DNA of 13,293 nucleotides from an uncultured Desulfovibrio sp. (lineage in GTDB: Bacteria > Desulfobacterota > Desulfovibrionia > Desulfovibrionales > Desulfovibrionaceae), in contig USCL01000084.1 of NCBI GenBank assembly GCA_900553145.1, forward strand, positions 1 through 13,293, read 5' to 3'. Numbering within the stretch: the stretch's first letter is position 1; the number at the start of each line of letters is the position of its first letter. Below are positions 1-6,976 of this stretch, piece by piece. Both the position numbers and the translations under genes were made by a program. The notes under the pieces were generated by a model that saw nothing but the letters and a program-made list of their open reading frames with translations, did no database searches and was not told the origin of the DNA.

Positions 1-1
1 G

Positions 2-82
2 AACGAACGCTGCGACGAGCTCGCCTGCAGCCAGTCCGCCCGCCGCGACCTGCCGGAAGACACCGGCTACGAGCCCGAATAA
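2..82 (+). CDS. rnhA: Ribonuclease HI, C-terminal fragment (cut by window start)
   Basis: Only the last 26 codons are in the window; the reading frame enters at base 2 and stops at TAA 80-82. RNase HI degrades the RNA strand of RNA:DNA hybrids in the cytoplasm. The fragment begins NERCDELA, which matches the conserved C-terminal motif of bacterial RNase HI; the Asp of this motif corresponds to D134 of the E. coli enzyme, the fourth metal-site carboxylate. The ending DLPEDTGYEPE resembles the usual ...LEDTGY... tail of the family. The active-site Asp and Glu residues further upstream are outside the window, so completeness cannot be judged. The identification rests on this short but characteristic motif. 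Confidence 0.8.
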   Translation, partial: NERCDELACSQSARRDLPEDTGYEPE

Positions 83-107
83 CCCTTCCGGCGGGGTTTC
101 CGTTTTT
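81..107 (+). terminator. Weak terminator-like hairpin after rnhA
   Basis: AACCC (81-85) can pair with GGGTT (94-98) around an 8-base loop, followed closely by a five-T run (103-107). The stem is only 5 bp, so this would be a weak terminator; the stronger hairpin at 197-238 probably does most of the work. Confidence 0.4.
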
Positions 108-196
108 CAAGGCGACGCCCCGTTTCCCGTTCGCCTTCCCGCGGTTCCGGGCGGCTTCGCCGTGCCGCCTCCCCGCCGTTTGCCTCCCCGAAAGTT

Positions 197-238
197 TTGA
201 GGGGGCACGTTTGCACAAGCGTCCCCTCAAGATTTTTT
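197..238 (+). terminator. Intrinsic terminator between rnhA and rpsA
   Basis: TTGAGGGG (197-204) pairs perfectly with CCCCTCAA (223-230), extended inward by ACG/CGT across a two-base bulge, and a seven-T run follows directly (233-239). This is a textbook rho-independent terminator. It separates rnhA from rpsA, so rpsA needs its own promoter. The rest of the 83-398 gap is a C-rich stretch (110-190) where I see nothing else. Confidence 0.8.
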
Positions 239-319
239 TCTTCCCCGCCTCTTTATCATAAACGGACAGAAAACGCCGCGATCCCGCGAAATGCCCTTTT
301 CTTCGCATAACAGCGGCCC

Positions 320-348
320 TTGCAAGGCAAAACGATTCCTGCTATGGA
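320..348 (+). promoter_or_regulatory. Predicted promoter for rpsA
   Basis: TTGCAA at 320-325 and TATGGA at 343-348 are separated by 17 bases, and the -10 element is preceded by TG (TGcTATGGA), an extended -10 form. Transcription would start near 355, leaving about 45 bases of 5' leader before the rpsA start at 399. It lies downstream of the terminator at 197-238, as expected. Prediction by eye only. Confidence 0.4.
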
Positions 349-398
349 TGACGACCTGCAGAATATGCGGGAAATTGATGTGGCCTGGAGGCTGTTTA

Positions 399-2111
399 AT
401 GGAAACCATGGAAAACCACGGTATGGACGCGGAATTTAATTTTGAAAGCGCGCTGGAAGACTACCTCAGCACCGATTTCGGCGATCTCGAGGAAGGAACC
501 ATCGTCAAGGGCGAAATTGTCCGCGTGGATGACGACAATGTGCTTGTTGACGTGAATTTCAAATCGGAAGGTCAGATCCCCACCGCCGAATTCCGGGATG
601 CCGAAGGCAATCTCGTTGTGAAGGTGGGCGACCGTGTGGACGTCTTCGTCGCTCGCAAGAACGAACAGGAAGGCACCATCACCCTGTCCTTTGAAAAAGC
701 AAAGCGGATGCAGCTCTTCGATCAGCTCGAAGACGTGCAGGAAAAGAACGGCGTCATCAAGGGCCGTATCATGCGCCGCATCAAGGGCGGTTACACTGTG
801 GATCTGGGCGGCGTGGAAGCGTTCCTCCCCGGTTCCCATGTGGATCTGCGCCCCGTGCCGGACATGGACGCTCTGGTGAACCAGGAATACGAATTCCGCG
901 TGCTGAAGATCAACCGTCGCCGCAGCAACGTCATCGTATCCCGCCGTGTCCTGCTTGAAGAAGAACGCGACTCCAAGCGTCAGGATCTCCTCCAGACCCT
1001 CGCCGAAGGTCAGGTCGTTACCGGTAAGGCCAAGAACATCACCGAATACGGCGTGTTCGTGGACCTCGGCGGCCTCGACGGTCTCCTTCACATCACCGAC
1101 ATGTCTTGGAAGCGTATCCGCCATCCTCGCGAAATGGTTACGCTCGGTCAGGATCTCGAACTCAAGGTGCTCTCCTTCGACAAGGACAACCAGAAGGTTT
1201 CCCTCGGCCTCAAGCAGCTCGTGCCCGATCCGTGGCAGGACATCACCGCCCGCTTCCCCGAAGCTTCCCGCCACACCGGCAAGGTGACCAACCTTGTTGA
1301 CTACGGCGCGTTCGTCGAGCTGGAACCCGGCGTCGAAGGCCTCGTGCACATTTCCGAAATGTCCTGGACCCGCAAGCTCCGCCATCCTTCCCAGATGGTC
1401 CGTCAGGGCGACGAAGTCGAAGTCGTCATCCTCGGCGTCGATCCCGAGAAGAAGCGCATCTCCCTCGGCATGAAGCAGATCAAGCCGAACCCGTGGGAAC
1501 TCGTGGGTGAAAAGTACCCCGAAGGCACCATCCTTGAAGGCGTCATCAAGAACATCACCGAATTCGGCATGTTCATCGGCATCGAAGACGGCATCGACGG
1601 CCTCATCCACGTGTCCGACATCAGCTGGACCAAGAAGATCCGTCATCCCAACGAACTCTTCAAGGTCGGCGACACCGTGCAGGCCAAGGTGCTGACCGTG
1701 GATCAGGAAAGCGAAAAGTTCACCCTCGGCATCAAGCAGCTGACCGAAGATCCGTGGACCAACGTTCCCACCGCCTACCCCGTGGGCGGCCTCGTGAAGG
1801 GCATCATCACGAACATCACCGATTTCGGCCTGTTCGTTGAAGTGGAAGAAGGCATCGAAGGCCTCGTCCACGTGTCCGAACTGAGCAACAAGAAGGTGAA
1901 GACCCCCGCCGAACTGTACAAGGAAGGCGAGGAAATCCAGGCCAAGATCATTCACGTCAGCGCTGAAGATCGCCGCCTCGGCCTCTCCATCAAGCAGCTC
2001 AAGGACGAGGAAGAACGCAAGAAGCCCCGCGAATACAGCCGCTCCGGCCCCGAAGCCGGACAGAGCCTCGGCGACCTCCTCAAGCAGAAGTTTGAAGAGT
2101 CCGAAAACTAA
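399..2111 (+). CDS. rpsA: 30S ribosomal protein S1
   Basis: Ribosomal protein S1 binds mRNA on the 30S subunit and helps load structured or weakly led messages. The product is 570 residues (E. coli S1 is 557) with six S1-type OB-fold repeats at about 33-99, 117-184, 203-272, 288-358, 375-446 and 462-532. Domains 3-6 carry the typical signature (for example TEYGVFVDLGGLDGLLHITD, DYGAFVELEPGVEGLVHISE, DFGLFVEVEEGIEGLVHVSE). The two N-terminal repeats are more divergent, as in other S1 proteins, where they contact the ribosome. A charged tail ends in GDLLKQKFEESEN. I chose ATG 399 because TGGAGG (386-391) sits 7 bases upstream; the frame stays open to ATG 291, but that start has no ribosome site. 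The gene is monocistronic, between a terminator upstream and one at 2148-2186. The regular Glu-GAA, Lys-AAG codon choice fits a highly expressed gene. Confidence 0.97.
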   Translation: METMENHGMDAEFNFESALEDYLSTDFGDLEEGTIVKGEIVRVDDDNVLVDVNFKSEGQIPTAEFRDAEGNLVVKVGDRVDVFVARKNEQEGTITLSFEKAKRMQLFDQLEDVQEKNGVIKGRIMRRIKGGYTVDLGGVEAFLPGSHVDLRPVPDMDALVNQEYEFRVLKINRRRSNVIVSRRVLLEEERDSKRQDLLQTLAEGQVVTGKAKNITEYGVFVDLGGLDGLLHITDMSWKRIRHPREMVTLGQDLELKVLSFDKDNQKVSLGLKQLVPDPWQDITARFPEASRHTGKVTNLVDYGAFVELEPGVEGLVHISEMSWTRKLRHPSQMVRQGDEVEVVILGVDPEKKRISLGMKQIKPNPWELVGEKYPEGTILEGVIKNITEFGMFIGIEDGIDGLIHVSDISWTKKIRHPNELFKVGDTVQAKVLTVDQESEKFTLGIKQLTEDPWTNVPTAYPVGGLVKGIITNITDFGLFVEVEEGIEGLVHVSELSNKKVKTPAELYKEGEEIQAKIIHVSAEDRRLGLSIKQLKDEEERKKPREYSRSGPEAGQSLGDLLKQKFEESEN

Positions 2112-2147
2112 GCCGTTCGCGGCCTAGCCGACAGCTGGAATATACGG

Positions 2148-2186
2148 AAGAAGCCCGACACGTTATGGTGCCGGGCTTCTTTTTTT
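2148..2186 (+). terminator. Intrinsic terminator of rpsA
   Basis: AAGAAGCCCG (2148-2157) pairs with CGGGCTTCTT (2172-2181), an A/C mismatch follows, then CAC pairs with GTG around the loop GTTATG. The 3' arm runs into a seven-T tract ending at 2186. It is a strong rho-independent terminator 36 bases after the rpsA stop codon. Confidence 0.9.
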
Positions 2187-2792
2187 GGAGGTTCCGTCAT
2201 ATCCATGATTGGTATTTTTGGCTCTGCCACAATAAACGATTGCCATTTTATTTCATAAAATTTCAGGAAGATACTCAAAAGATTTCCCGTTATGCAGCGT
2301 TTACCAACAAAAAAATATCGTAAATTCAGCATACGATGGATGCCTATCAACCGAATGCTATGGCAGGGCCATATTTTCCCATGTAACGTCAGTGGGATGC
2401 TAAAAGTGGGATGCTAAAAAATAGCGATTCCACAGAGAACCTTGATAAAACGCCTTTGAAAACTATCGATACCTCATAATGCAATAACGTTGCATCAATC
2501 GGATTCCATGCCAGAGCTTTTTTGAACGGCTGTGTTCAGGAAAACGGCTGATGCGGCGGAGGCTGGAAACCCGTCACTGCGAGTACGGCGGCAATGTCCG
2601 TTGACGCGGGGTGGGAAGGCACTTCCGGGTATGCAAGAATCTTTTGATATCATAGTAAATTTGATAAACGACACACATGAACGCGGCCTTTTGCCCCCTG
2701 CCTGACGGCAAGCCCCACTGAAGCCTTCCCGCGGGCGTGTCCGGTCCCCCATATCCGCCCTCTTCCACACTGATCCACGCTTCGGGAAACCG
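2187..2792. other. Gene-free AT-rich stretch between rpsA and the vanW-family gene
   Basis: I find no supportable gene in these about 600 bases between two convergent genes. The part from about 2200 to 2520 is clearly AT-rich (by eye 35-45% GC) against roughly 60% or more in the neighbouring genes. It holds a perfect 14-bp tandem repeat (2391-2418) and a 6-bp inverted repeat ATGCAAtaacgTTGCAT (2479-2495). A small palindrome GGAAGgcaCTTCC lies near 2614-2626. Short open frames exist on both strands (a plus-strand frame from about 2292 of some 41 codons, a minus-strand one at 2108-2350), but none has a convincing ribosome site or recognisable product. The composition shift suggests remnant foreign DNA or a decayed gene; this is inference. 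Confidence 0.5.
2391..2418. repeat. Two perfect tandem copies of a 14-bp unit
   Basis: AGTGGGATGCTAAA occurs at 2391-2404 and again, directly abutting, at 2405-2418, inside the AT-rich gene-free stretch. Two tandem copies could be a slippage product, a protein-binding pair or the footprint of an insertion; the sequence alone does not decide. Confidence 0.8.
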
Positions 2793-3641
2793 CTATCCCC
2801 CAAGGTTCCCGCACTCAGGCCCCCCTCCCTCAATCCGTTCTTCCGGCACGTCGTACAATACCAGCGCATGGTTCCGCTTGAGGATTTCGCGCGACAGCGT
2901 ATTGCCGGTCCGCTTGTCGAAGCACTCGCGGACGATGGCGTTGTTCCGGTACACCCTCCCAGCTTCGCGGACGAAGGTTTCTCCCTCGCTTTTGATGTGC
3001 CACGACAACGGCATTTCCGAGTCCGCGCGCAGTTCCCCGCACAGGTGCGTATCCGTAACCCATACGAGGAGCTGAAACGTCGCCTCCGTCGGGTTCTGAA
3101 AGCGGTAATCCAGATAATTGTAGGAGATGGACGTGCCGATCCCGAAAGGGATCTGCCTGCCGCAATCGGGGAACAGGTCGAACCCGTCATGGTGATGGTA
3201 CTCCACCACGCGCAAGGGCGAATGAAGCACCATCCAATGCAAAAGATTGGTGAACTGGCACAAGCCGCCGCCGATCCCCTGTGAGGGCCGCCCCCGCTTG
3301 ATCATGAGCCCTTCGCGGTATCCCTTCCGTGCCGAAGTCGGGCCCACCAGATGCCAGAACGAAAAGGTTTCGCCCGGTCTGACGAGGATGCCCGACACCT
3401 TCGGCGCGGCAAGCCGCAGATTGACGGCCTTGTTTTCCTGAAGGCGCATGTCCACATTGCCGAGCCTCCGCCGGATGGGCGAGGCATGGCGGTATACCGG
3501 CACCGGGAGCGGCTCCTCCCGCCGCGACCGGGCGAACGCGCCGGAATGCCGCAGATCCCGCAGGTGCCGGAGCGCAATGCCTTTCCAGCGTGAAATCTCG
3601 TATGCAAGCGGGCACAGTTCACAAAACAGCTTACGCGCCAT
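2793..3641 (-). CDS. VanW family protein
   Basis: The product is 282 residues and matches the VanW family, named after an accessory gene of VanB-type vancomycin-resistance clusters (that VanW is about 275 residues); its biochemical function is unknown to me. Family features visible are RPGETFSFWHLVGP (residues 88-101), GGGLCQFTNLLHWMVLHSPL (124-143) and VEYHHHDGFDLFPD (146-159); the Cys, the His cluster and the FSFW block are typical. The N-terminus has a CELCPLAYEISRWKG segment. I see no signal peptide or membrane segment, so it is probably cytoplasmic. ATG 3641 overlaps the last 11 bases of the upstream NAD(P)H-hydrate enzyme gene and has AAGGGGG about 7 bases upstream; the frame stays open further upstream but only as a shadow of that gene. 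Presence of a vanW homologue does not imply vancomycin resistance; there are no vanA/B, vanH or vanX genes here. No clear terminator follows. Confidence 0.88.
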   Translation of the reverse strand: MARKLFCELCPLAYEISRWKGIALRHLRDLRHSGAFARSRREEPLPVPVYRHASPIRRRLGNVDMRLQENKAVNLRLAAPKVSGILVRPGETFSFWHLVGPTSARKGYREGLMIKRGRPSQGIGGGLCQFTNLLHWMVLHSPLRVVEYHHHDGFDLFPDCGRQIPFGIGTSISYNYLDYRFQNPTEATFQLLVWVTDTHLCGELRADSEMPLSWHIKSEGETFVREAGRVYRNNAIVRECFDKRTGNTLSREILKRNHALVLYDVPEERIEGGGPECGNLGG

Positions 3642-5256
3642 CGCCCGCCCCCTTGCTCCGGGCCCGAGGCAACATTTCCGCAATGTCCGTAGCCGAGTTG
3701 CCCCGCTGCGGGAACGTATCCCGCAACAACCTGCCCGCCCGGGCGTGCAGGTACACGCCCAAGCACGCGGCAAGGAAACTCGAGCCTTCGCAGCCCTCGG
3801 AAGGATGCGCGGCGGTTTGCGCCATGAGCGTGCCGAGGCACCCGGCAAGGACATCCCCGGAGCCGCCCACGGCGAGGTTGGGCTCCGCGTAGGGGGCGAT
3901 GGTCACGGGCTGGCCCGCCGTGCCGACGAGCGTCCCCGCGCCCTTGAGGATCCAGACCGAAGGGGCCAGACGCCGCAATCCCGCCAACGCCCCGAACCGA
4001 TCCGCCTGCACCAGCGCGGGCGTGGTATGCAGCAGGGTTGCGGCTTCGCCCGGATGCGGGGTCAGCACGTCGCAGGCCCTCAGCGAAGGCAAGGCCCCGG
4101 GATGCATGGCGAGCGCGTGCAGCGCGTCCGCATCCACCACGGCGGACGGGCGCGAAGGGCACGCCAGCAGCGCCTGCACGAACGCCGCCGTTTCCGGTTC
4201 GCGCCCGATGCCCGGCCCGAGCACCATCGCCCCGCAGTGGCGCAGAAACGGGAGAAGTTCCTCAAGCAGCGCCGGGGCCCAGCGCACGGCCCCCGCAGGG
4301 CCGAGGGGGCGGGTCATGAGATCCGGGCAGTCCGCCTTGATGTCCCGGCACAGCCCGTGCGGGGCGGCGATGCCGATCAGCCCGGCCCCGGCGCGCAAAG
4401 CCGCCCGGGCGGCAAGATGCGGGGCTCCGGTCAGCCCTTCCGAGCCGCCCACTATCAGGATGGACCCGGCGGTCCCCTTGTGCCAGCCGGGGCTGGCTTC
4501 CGGTAGGGCCCCGCCAATGGCCTCCGTGATCATCTGATACGAGGCCGGATGTTCCCGCCGCACCACTGCGGGGATGCCGATGGACCGGATGTGCAGCCTG
4601 CCCGTGTACGGCGCGGCCTCCGGCAGGACAAGGCCGGGCTTCGCCGCCTCGAAGGTCACGGTGGCGTGCGCGCGCACGGCAACGGGGCAAGGACGCCCGG
4701 TCAGGCCGGAAAGGCCGGACGGGATGTCCAGAGAAAAAATGAAGGCCCGCTGCGCCAGTGCGTTGATCCGGCCCACCAACCCCAGCTCCAGCGGCCTGAG
4801 GCTGCCGGAAAACCCCGTACCGAGCACCCCGTCCACCACGATGTCCGGGCCGCCCCGTTCGCAGACGGAAACGTCGGCGCAGGCGTCCCACGGCGTGTTG
4901 CGGTAGCGTCCGGGCCAGCCCGCGACCGGGCCGAACGGCACCCCGCAGCGCCGGGCCAGCCGCACATGCTGCCCCGTCACGCCCCGGTAGGCCCCCAGAG
5001 GCCGGGTGTGCAGCACAAGCACCTCCGCCCCCCTGTCGTGCAGGTGCCGGGCAAGGCACGCGGCGTCCCCGCCGTTGTTCCCGCCGCCCATAAACAGCAG
5101 GACGCGCTTGCCGCGCACGCCGCCCGTTTCAGCGCACAAGGCGTGCAGGGCCTCGCGGGACGCGTTTTCCATCAGCAGCAGATCGGGCAGCCCAAGGGCG
5201 ATGGCGGCCCGATCCCAGCCGGACATTTCCGCCGGAGCGGGAAGCGGTGCGAACAT
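3631..5256 (-). CDS. nnr: Bifunctional NAD(P)H-hydrate epimerase / ADP-dependent NAD(P)H-hydrate dehydratase
   Basis: This 541-residue enzyme repairs damaged NAD(P)H: the N-terminal YjeF_N domain interconverts the R and S hydrates, and the C-terminal carbohydrate-kinase-like domain dehydrates the S form using ADP. The epimerase part (about 1-230) shows GGGNNGGD (57-64), VDGVLGTGFSG (141-151, with the expected Asp) and SLDIPSG (175-181). The dehydratase part (about 250-530) shows KGTAGSILIVGGSEGLTGAP (260-279), GPGIG (347-351), VVDADAL (373-379), LTPHPGE (398-404), LKGAGTLV (437-444) and NLAVGGSGDVLAG (460-472), whose GSGD contains the likely catalytic Asp468. ATG 5256 has GGGAGG 7 bases upstream. 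It is the first gene of a two-gene unit; the VanW-family start lies inside its 3' end, which implies translational coupling. All key motifs look intact, with a length typical for the fused form. Confidence 0.95.
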   Translation of the reverse strand: MFAPLPAPAEMSGWDRAAIALGLPDLLLMENASREALHALCAETGGVRGKRVLLFMGGGNNGGDAACLARHLHDRGAEVLVLHTRPLGAYRGVTGQHVRLARRCGVPFGPVAGWPGRYRNTPWDACADVSVCERGGPDIVVDGVLGTGFSGSLRPLELGLVGRINALAQRAFIFSLDIPSGLSGLTGRPCPVAVRAHATVTFEAAKPGLVLPEAAPYTGRLHIRSIGIPAVVRREHPASYQMITEAIGGALPEASPGWHKGTAGSILIVGGSEGLTGAPHLAARAALRAGAGLIGIAAPHGLCRDIKADCPDLMTRPLGPAGAVRWAPALLEELLPFLRHCGAMVLGPGIGREPETAAFVQALLACPSRPSAVVDADALHALAMHPGALPSLRACDVLTPHPGEAATLLHTTPALVQADRFGALAGLRRLAPSVWILKGAGTLVGTAGQPVTIAPYAEPNLAVGGSGDVLAGCLGTLMAQTAAHPSEGCEGSSFLAACLGVYLHARAGRLLRDTFPQRGNSATDIAEMLPRARSKGAGDGA

Positions 5257-5315
5257 ACGGAAACCTCCCGAAGGCCCGCCTGCCGCCTGCGGCGCCGCGG
5301 GCCGGTTTTCTTTCT

Positions 5316-5344
5316 GTCTTACGGGCCGGGAAGCGAGGGGTCAA
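5316..5344 (-). promoter_or_regulatory. Predicted promoter for the nnr-vanW unit
   Basis: On the minus strand TTGACC (plus coordinates 5339-5344) is followed after 17 bases by TAAGAC (5316-5321). The -35 is one base from consensus, the -10 is poor. Start of transcription would be near 5309, about 50 bases before the nnr start. By eye only. Confidence 0.35.
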
Positions 5345-5384
5345 GCGGCCCTAACGGGGGACGGTAACAGGATAAAACCTTCGC

Positions 5385-5434
5385 GTGAAACCCTTCACTA
5401 TTTGACCTTCACCCGGACATACAGTAATGGTGAA
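5385..5434. promoter_or_regulatory. Clustered TTCAC/GTGAA half-sites in the nnr-glcD divergent region
   Basis: Within 50 bases there are four copies of the same half-site: GTGAA (5385-5389), TTCAC (5394-5398), TTCACC (5408-5413) and GGTGAA (5429-5434). The first two form a tight palindrome GTGAA-N4-TTCAC; the last two form TTCACC-N15-GGTGAA. The cluster lies 150-200 bases upstream of glcD and upstream of the nnr promoter candidate, so a regulator bound here could act on either gene. 2-Hydroxyacid oxidase operons are often controlled by GntR-type regulators (LldR, GlcC), but I do not recognise this site as theirs. The remainder of 5257-5587 holds a GCCT-TATG-AGGC hairpin nested in CCGGC/GCCGG (5462-5487) and no gene. 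I could not find a convincing -10/-35 pair for glcD. Confidence 0.35.
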
Positions 5435-5587
5435 TATCACGCCGGATTCCCTTTCAAACATCCGGCCGAGCCTTATGAGGCAGCCGGGAGCCGCTGTCGC
5501 CAGAAACCCGTCTTTCCTGTGCGAACCGTATCCGGGCCGCGCGATCCCTTTCATACAGCCCCCTCACCATCTGATCCGGAGGAAACC

Positions 5588-6973
5588 ATGCCCAGCGCAT
5601 CCCTCGTCAAGGAATTCGAAAACCTCATCGGCAAAGAGAACGTCTTCACCAGCGAAGCGGACAGGCAGAGCTACGCCTACGACGCCGCCGTGCTGCCCTC
5701 GGTCGTTCCCGGCCTTGTCCTGCGCCCCACTTCCACTGAACAGATCGGCGCCCTCATCGAACGCTGCTACGCCAATGGCCTGCCCATGACCATCCGCGGC
5801 GCGGGGACCAACCTCAGCGGCGGCACCGTGCCCGACGCCGACAAGTCCGTGGTCGTCCTGACGCAAGGGCTGAGCAAAATCATTGAAATCAACGAAGAAG
5901 ACCTGTTCGCCATCGTTGAGCCCGGTGTGATTACGGCCCAGTTCGCCGCCGCCGTGGCTTCCAAGGGGCTCTTTTATCCCCCGGACCCGGGCTCTCAGGC
6001 CGTCTCCACCATCGGCGGCAACATCGCGGAAAACGCCGGCGGCCTGCGCGGCCTGAAATACGGCGTCACCAAAGATTACGTCATGGGCCTCGAATTCTAT
6101 GACCACACCGGCGAACTGGTGAAAAGCGGTTCCCGCACCGTCAAGTGCGCCACCGGCTACAACCTCGGCGGCCTGCTCGTGGGTTCCGAAGGCACCCTCG
6201 GCATGATCAGCCGCGCCATCCTCAAGCTCGTGCCCCCGCCCCAAGCCTCCAAGGCCATGATGGCCGTGTTCGACAACGTGCAGAAGGCGTCCGAGGCCGT
6301 GGCCCGCATCATCGCCGCCCACATCCTGCCCTGTACGCTGGAATTCATGGACAACATGACCATCAACCTCGTCGAGGACGACGTGAAGATCGGCCTCCCC
6401 CGCGACGCGCAGGCCATCCTCCTCATCGAAGTGGACGGCCACGCGGGGCAGGTCGCCGACGAAGCCCTCATCGTCGAGGAACAGCTCAAGAAGAGCGGCG
6501 CCACGCAGATCGTGGTCGCCAAGGACGCCGAGGAAAAGAACCGGATCTGGGAAGCCCGCCGCAAGGCACTGCCCGCCCTGGCCCGCTTCAAGCCCACGAC
6601 CATCCTTGAAGACGCCACGGTGCCCCGCTCCAAGATCCCGGCCATGATGAAGGTCATCAACGGCCTCGCCGAGAAGTACAACCTCACCGTCGGCACCTTC
6701 GGCCACGCCGGGGACGGCAACCTGCACCCGACCTTCATGTGCGACAAGCGCGACAAGGAAGAATTCGAACGCGTGGAACGCGCCGTCGACGAACTCTTCA
6801 ACACCACGATCGAAATGGGCGGCACCCTCTCCGGCGAACACGGCATCGGCACCGCCAAGCAGAAGTGGCTGGAAAAGGAAACCTCCCGCGGCACCATCGG
6901 GTACTCGCGCCGCCTGCGCAAGGCCATCGACCCGAAGGGCCTGTTCAATCCCAACAAGCTGGTTGGAGTTTAA
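5588..6973 (+). CDS. glcD: GlcD-type FAD-linked 2-hydroxyacid oxidase (D-lactate/glycolate)
   Basis: A 461-residue FAD enzyme of the VAO/PCMH fold that oxidises a 2-hydroxyacid to a 2-oxoacid. The FAD-binding half shows RGAGTNLSGG (70-79), PDPGSQAVSTIGGN (132-145) followed by IAENAGG, and YNLGGLLVGSEGTLG (191-205). The C-terminal substrate half shows FGHAGDGNLH (371-380) and GGTLSGEHGIG (411-421), whose His and Glu residues typically bind the active-site metal and substrate in D-lactate dehydrogenase/glycolate oxidase relatives. Length fits GlcD. ATG 5588 has GGAGG 5 bases upstream (5578-5582); the frame is open far upstream but over non-coding DNA. The Fe-S gene starts 3 bases after the stop, so the two proteins surely form one complex. 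In Desulfovibrionaceae such pairs are usually linked to lactate oxidation; no lactate permease or other lactate gene is in view, so the substrate (D-lactate, glycolate or another 2-hydroxyacid) is open. Confidence 0.93.
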   Translation: MPSASLVKEFENLIGKENVFTSEADRQSYAYDAAVLPSVVPGLVLRPTSTEQIGALIERCYANGLPMTIRGAGTNLSGGTVPDADKSVVVLTQGLSKIIEINEEDLFAIVEPGVITAQFAAAVASKGLFYPPDPGSQAVSTIGGNIAENAGGLRGLKYGVTKDYVMGLEFYDHTGELVKSGSRTVKCATGYNLGGLLVGSEGTLGMISRAILKLVPPPQASKAMMAVFDNVQKASEAVARIIAAHILPCTLEFMDNMTINLVEDDVKIGLPRDAQAILLIEVDGHAGQVADEALIVEEQLKKSGATQIVVAKDAEEKNRIWEARRKALPALARFKPTTILEDATVPRSKIPAMMKVINGLAEKYNLTVGTFGHAGDGNLHPTFMCDKRDKEEFERVERAVDELFNTTIEMGGTLSGEHGIGTAKQKWLEKETSRGTIGYSRRLRKAIDPKGLFNPNKLVGV

Positions 6974-6976
6974 ATC

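Noticed and set aside
396..1955. 519-codon open frame on the minus strand across rpsA
   Set aside because: Antisense shadow: rich in Asp, His, Ala and Val from mirrored S1 codons, no domain, and rpsA is certain.
2108..2350. 80-codon minus-strand ORF in the AT-rich stretch after rpsA
   Set aside because: Runs through the rpsA terminator, lacks a ribosome site and resembles no known protein.
2793..3641. Vancomycin-resistance function for the VanW-family gene
   Set aside because: No vanA/B ligase, vanH, vanX or two-component genes nearby; VanW homologues are widespread outside resistance clusters.
5006..5587. N-terminal extension of glcD (frame open from 5006)
   Set aside because: The extension crosses the nnr gene in antisense and the divergent control region; GGAGG before ATG 5588 and GlcD family length fix the start.
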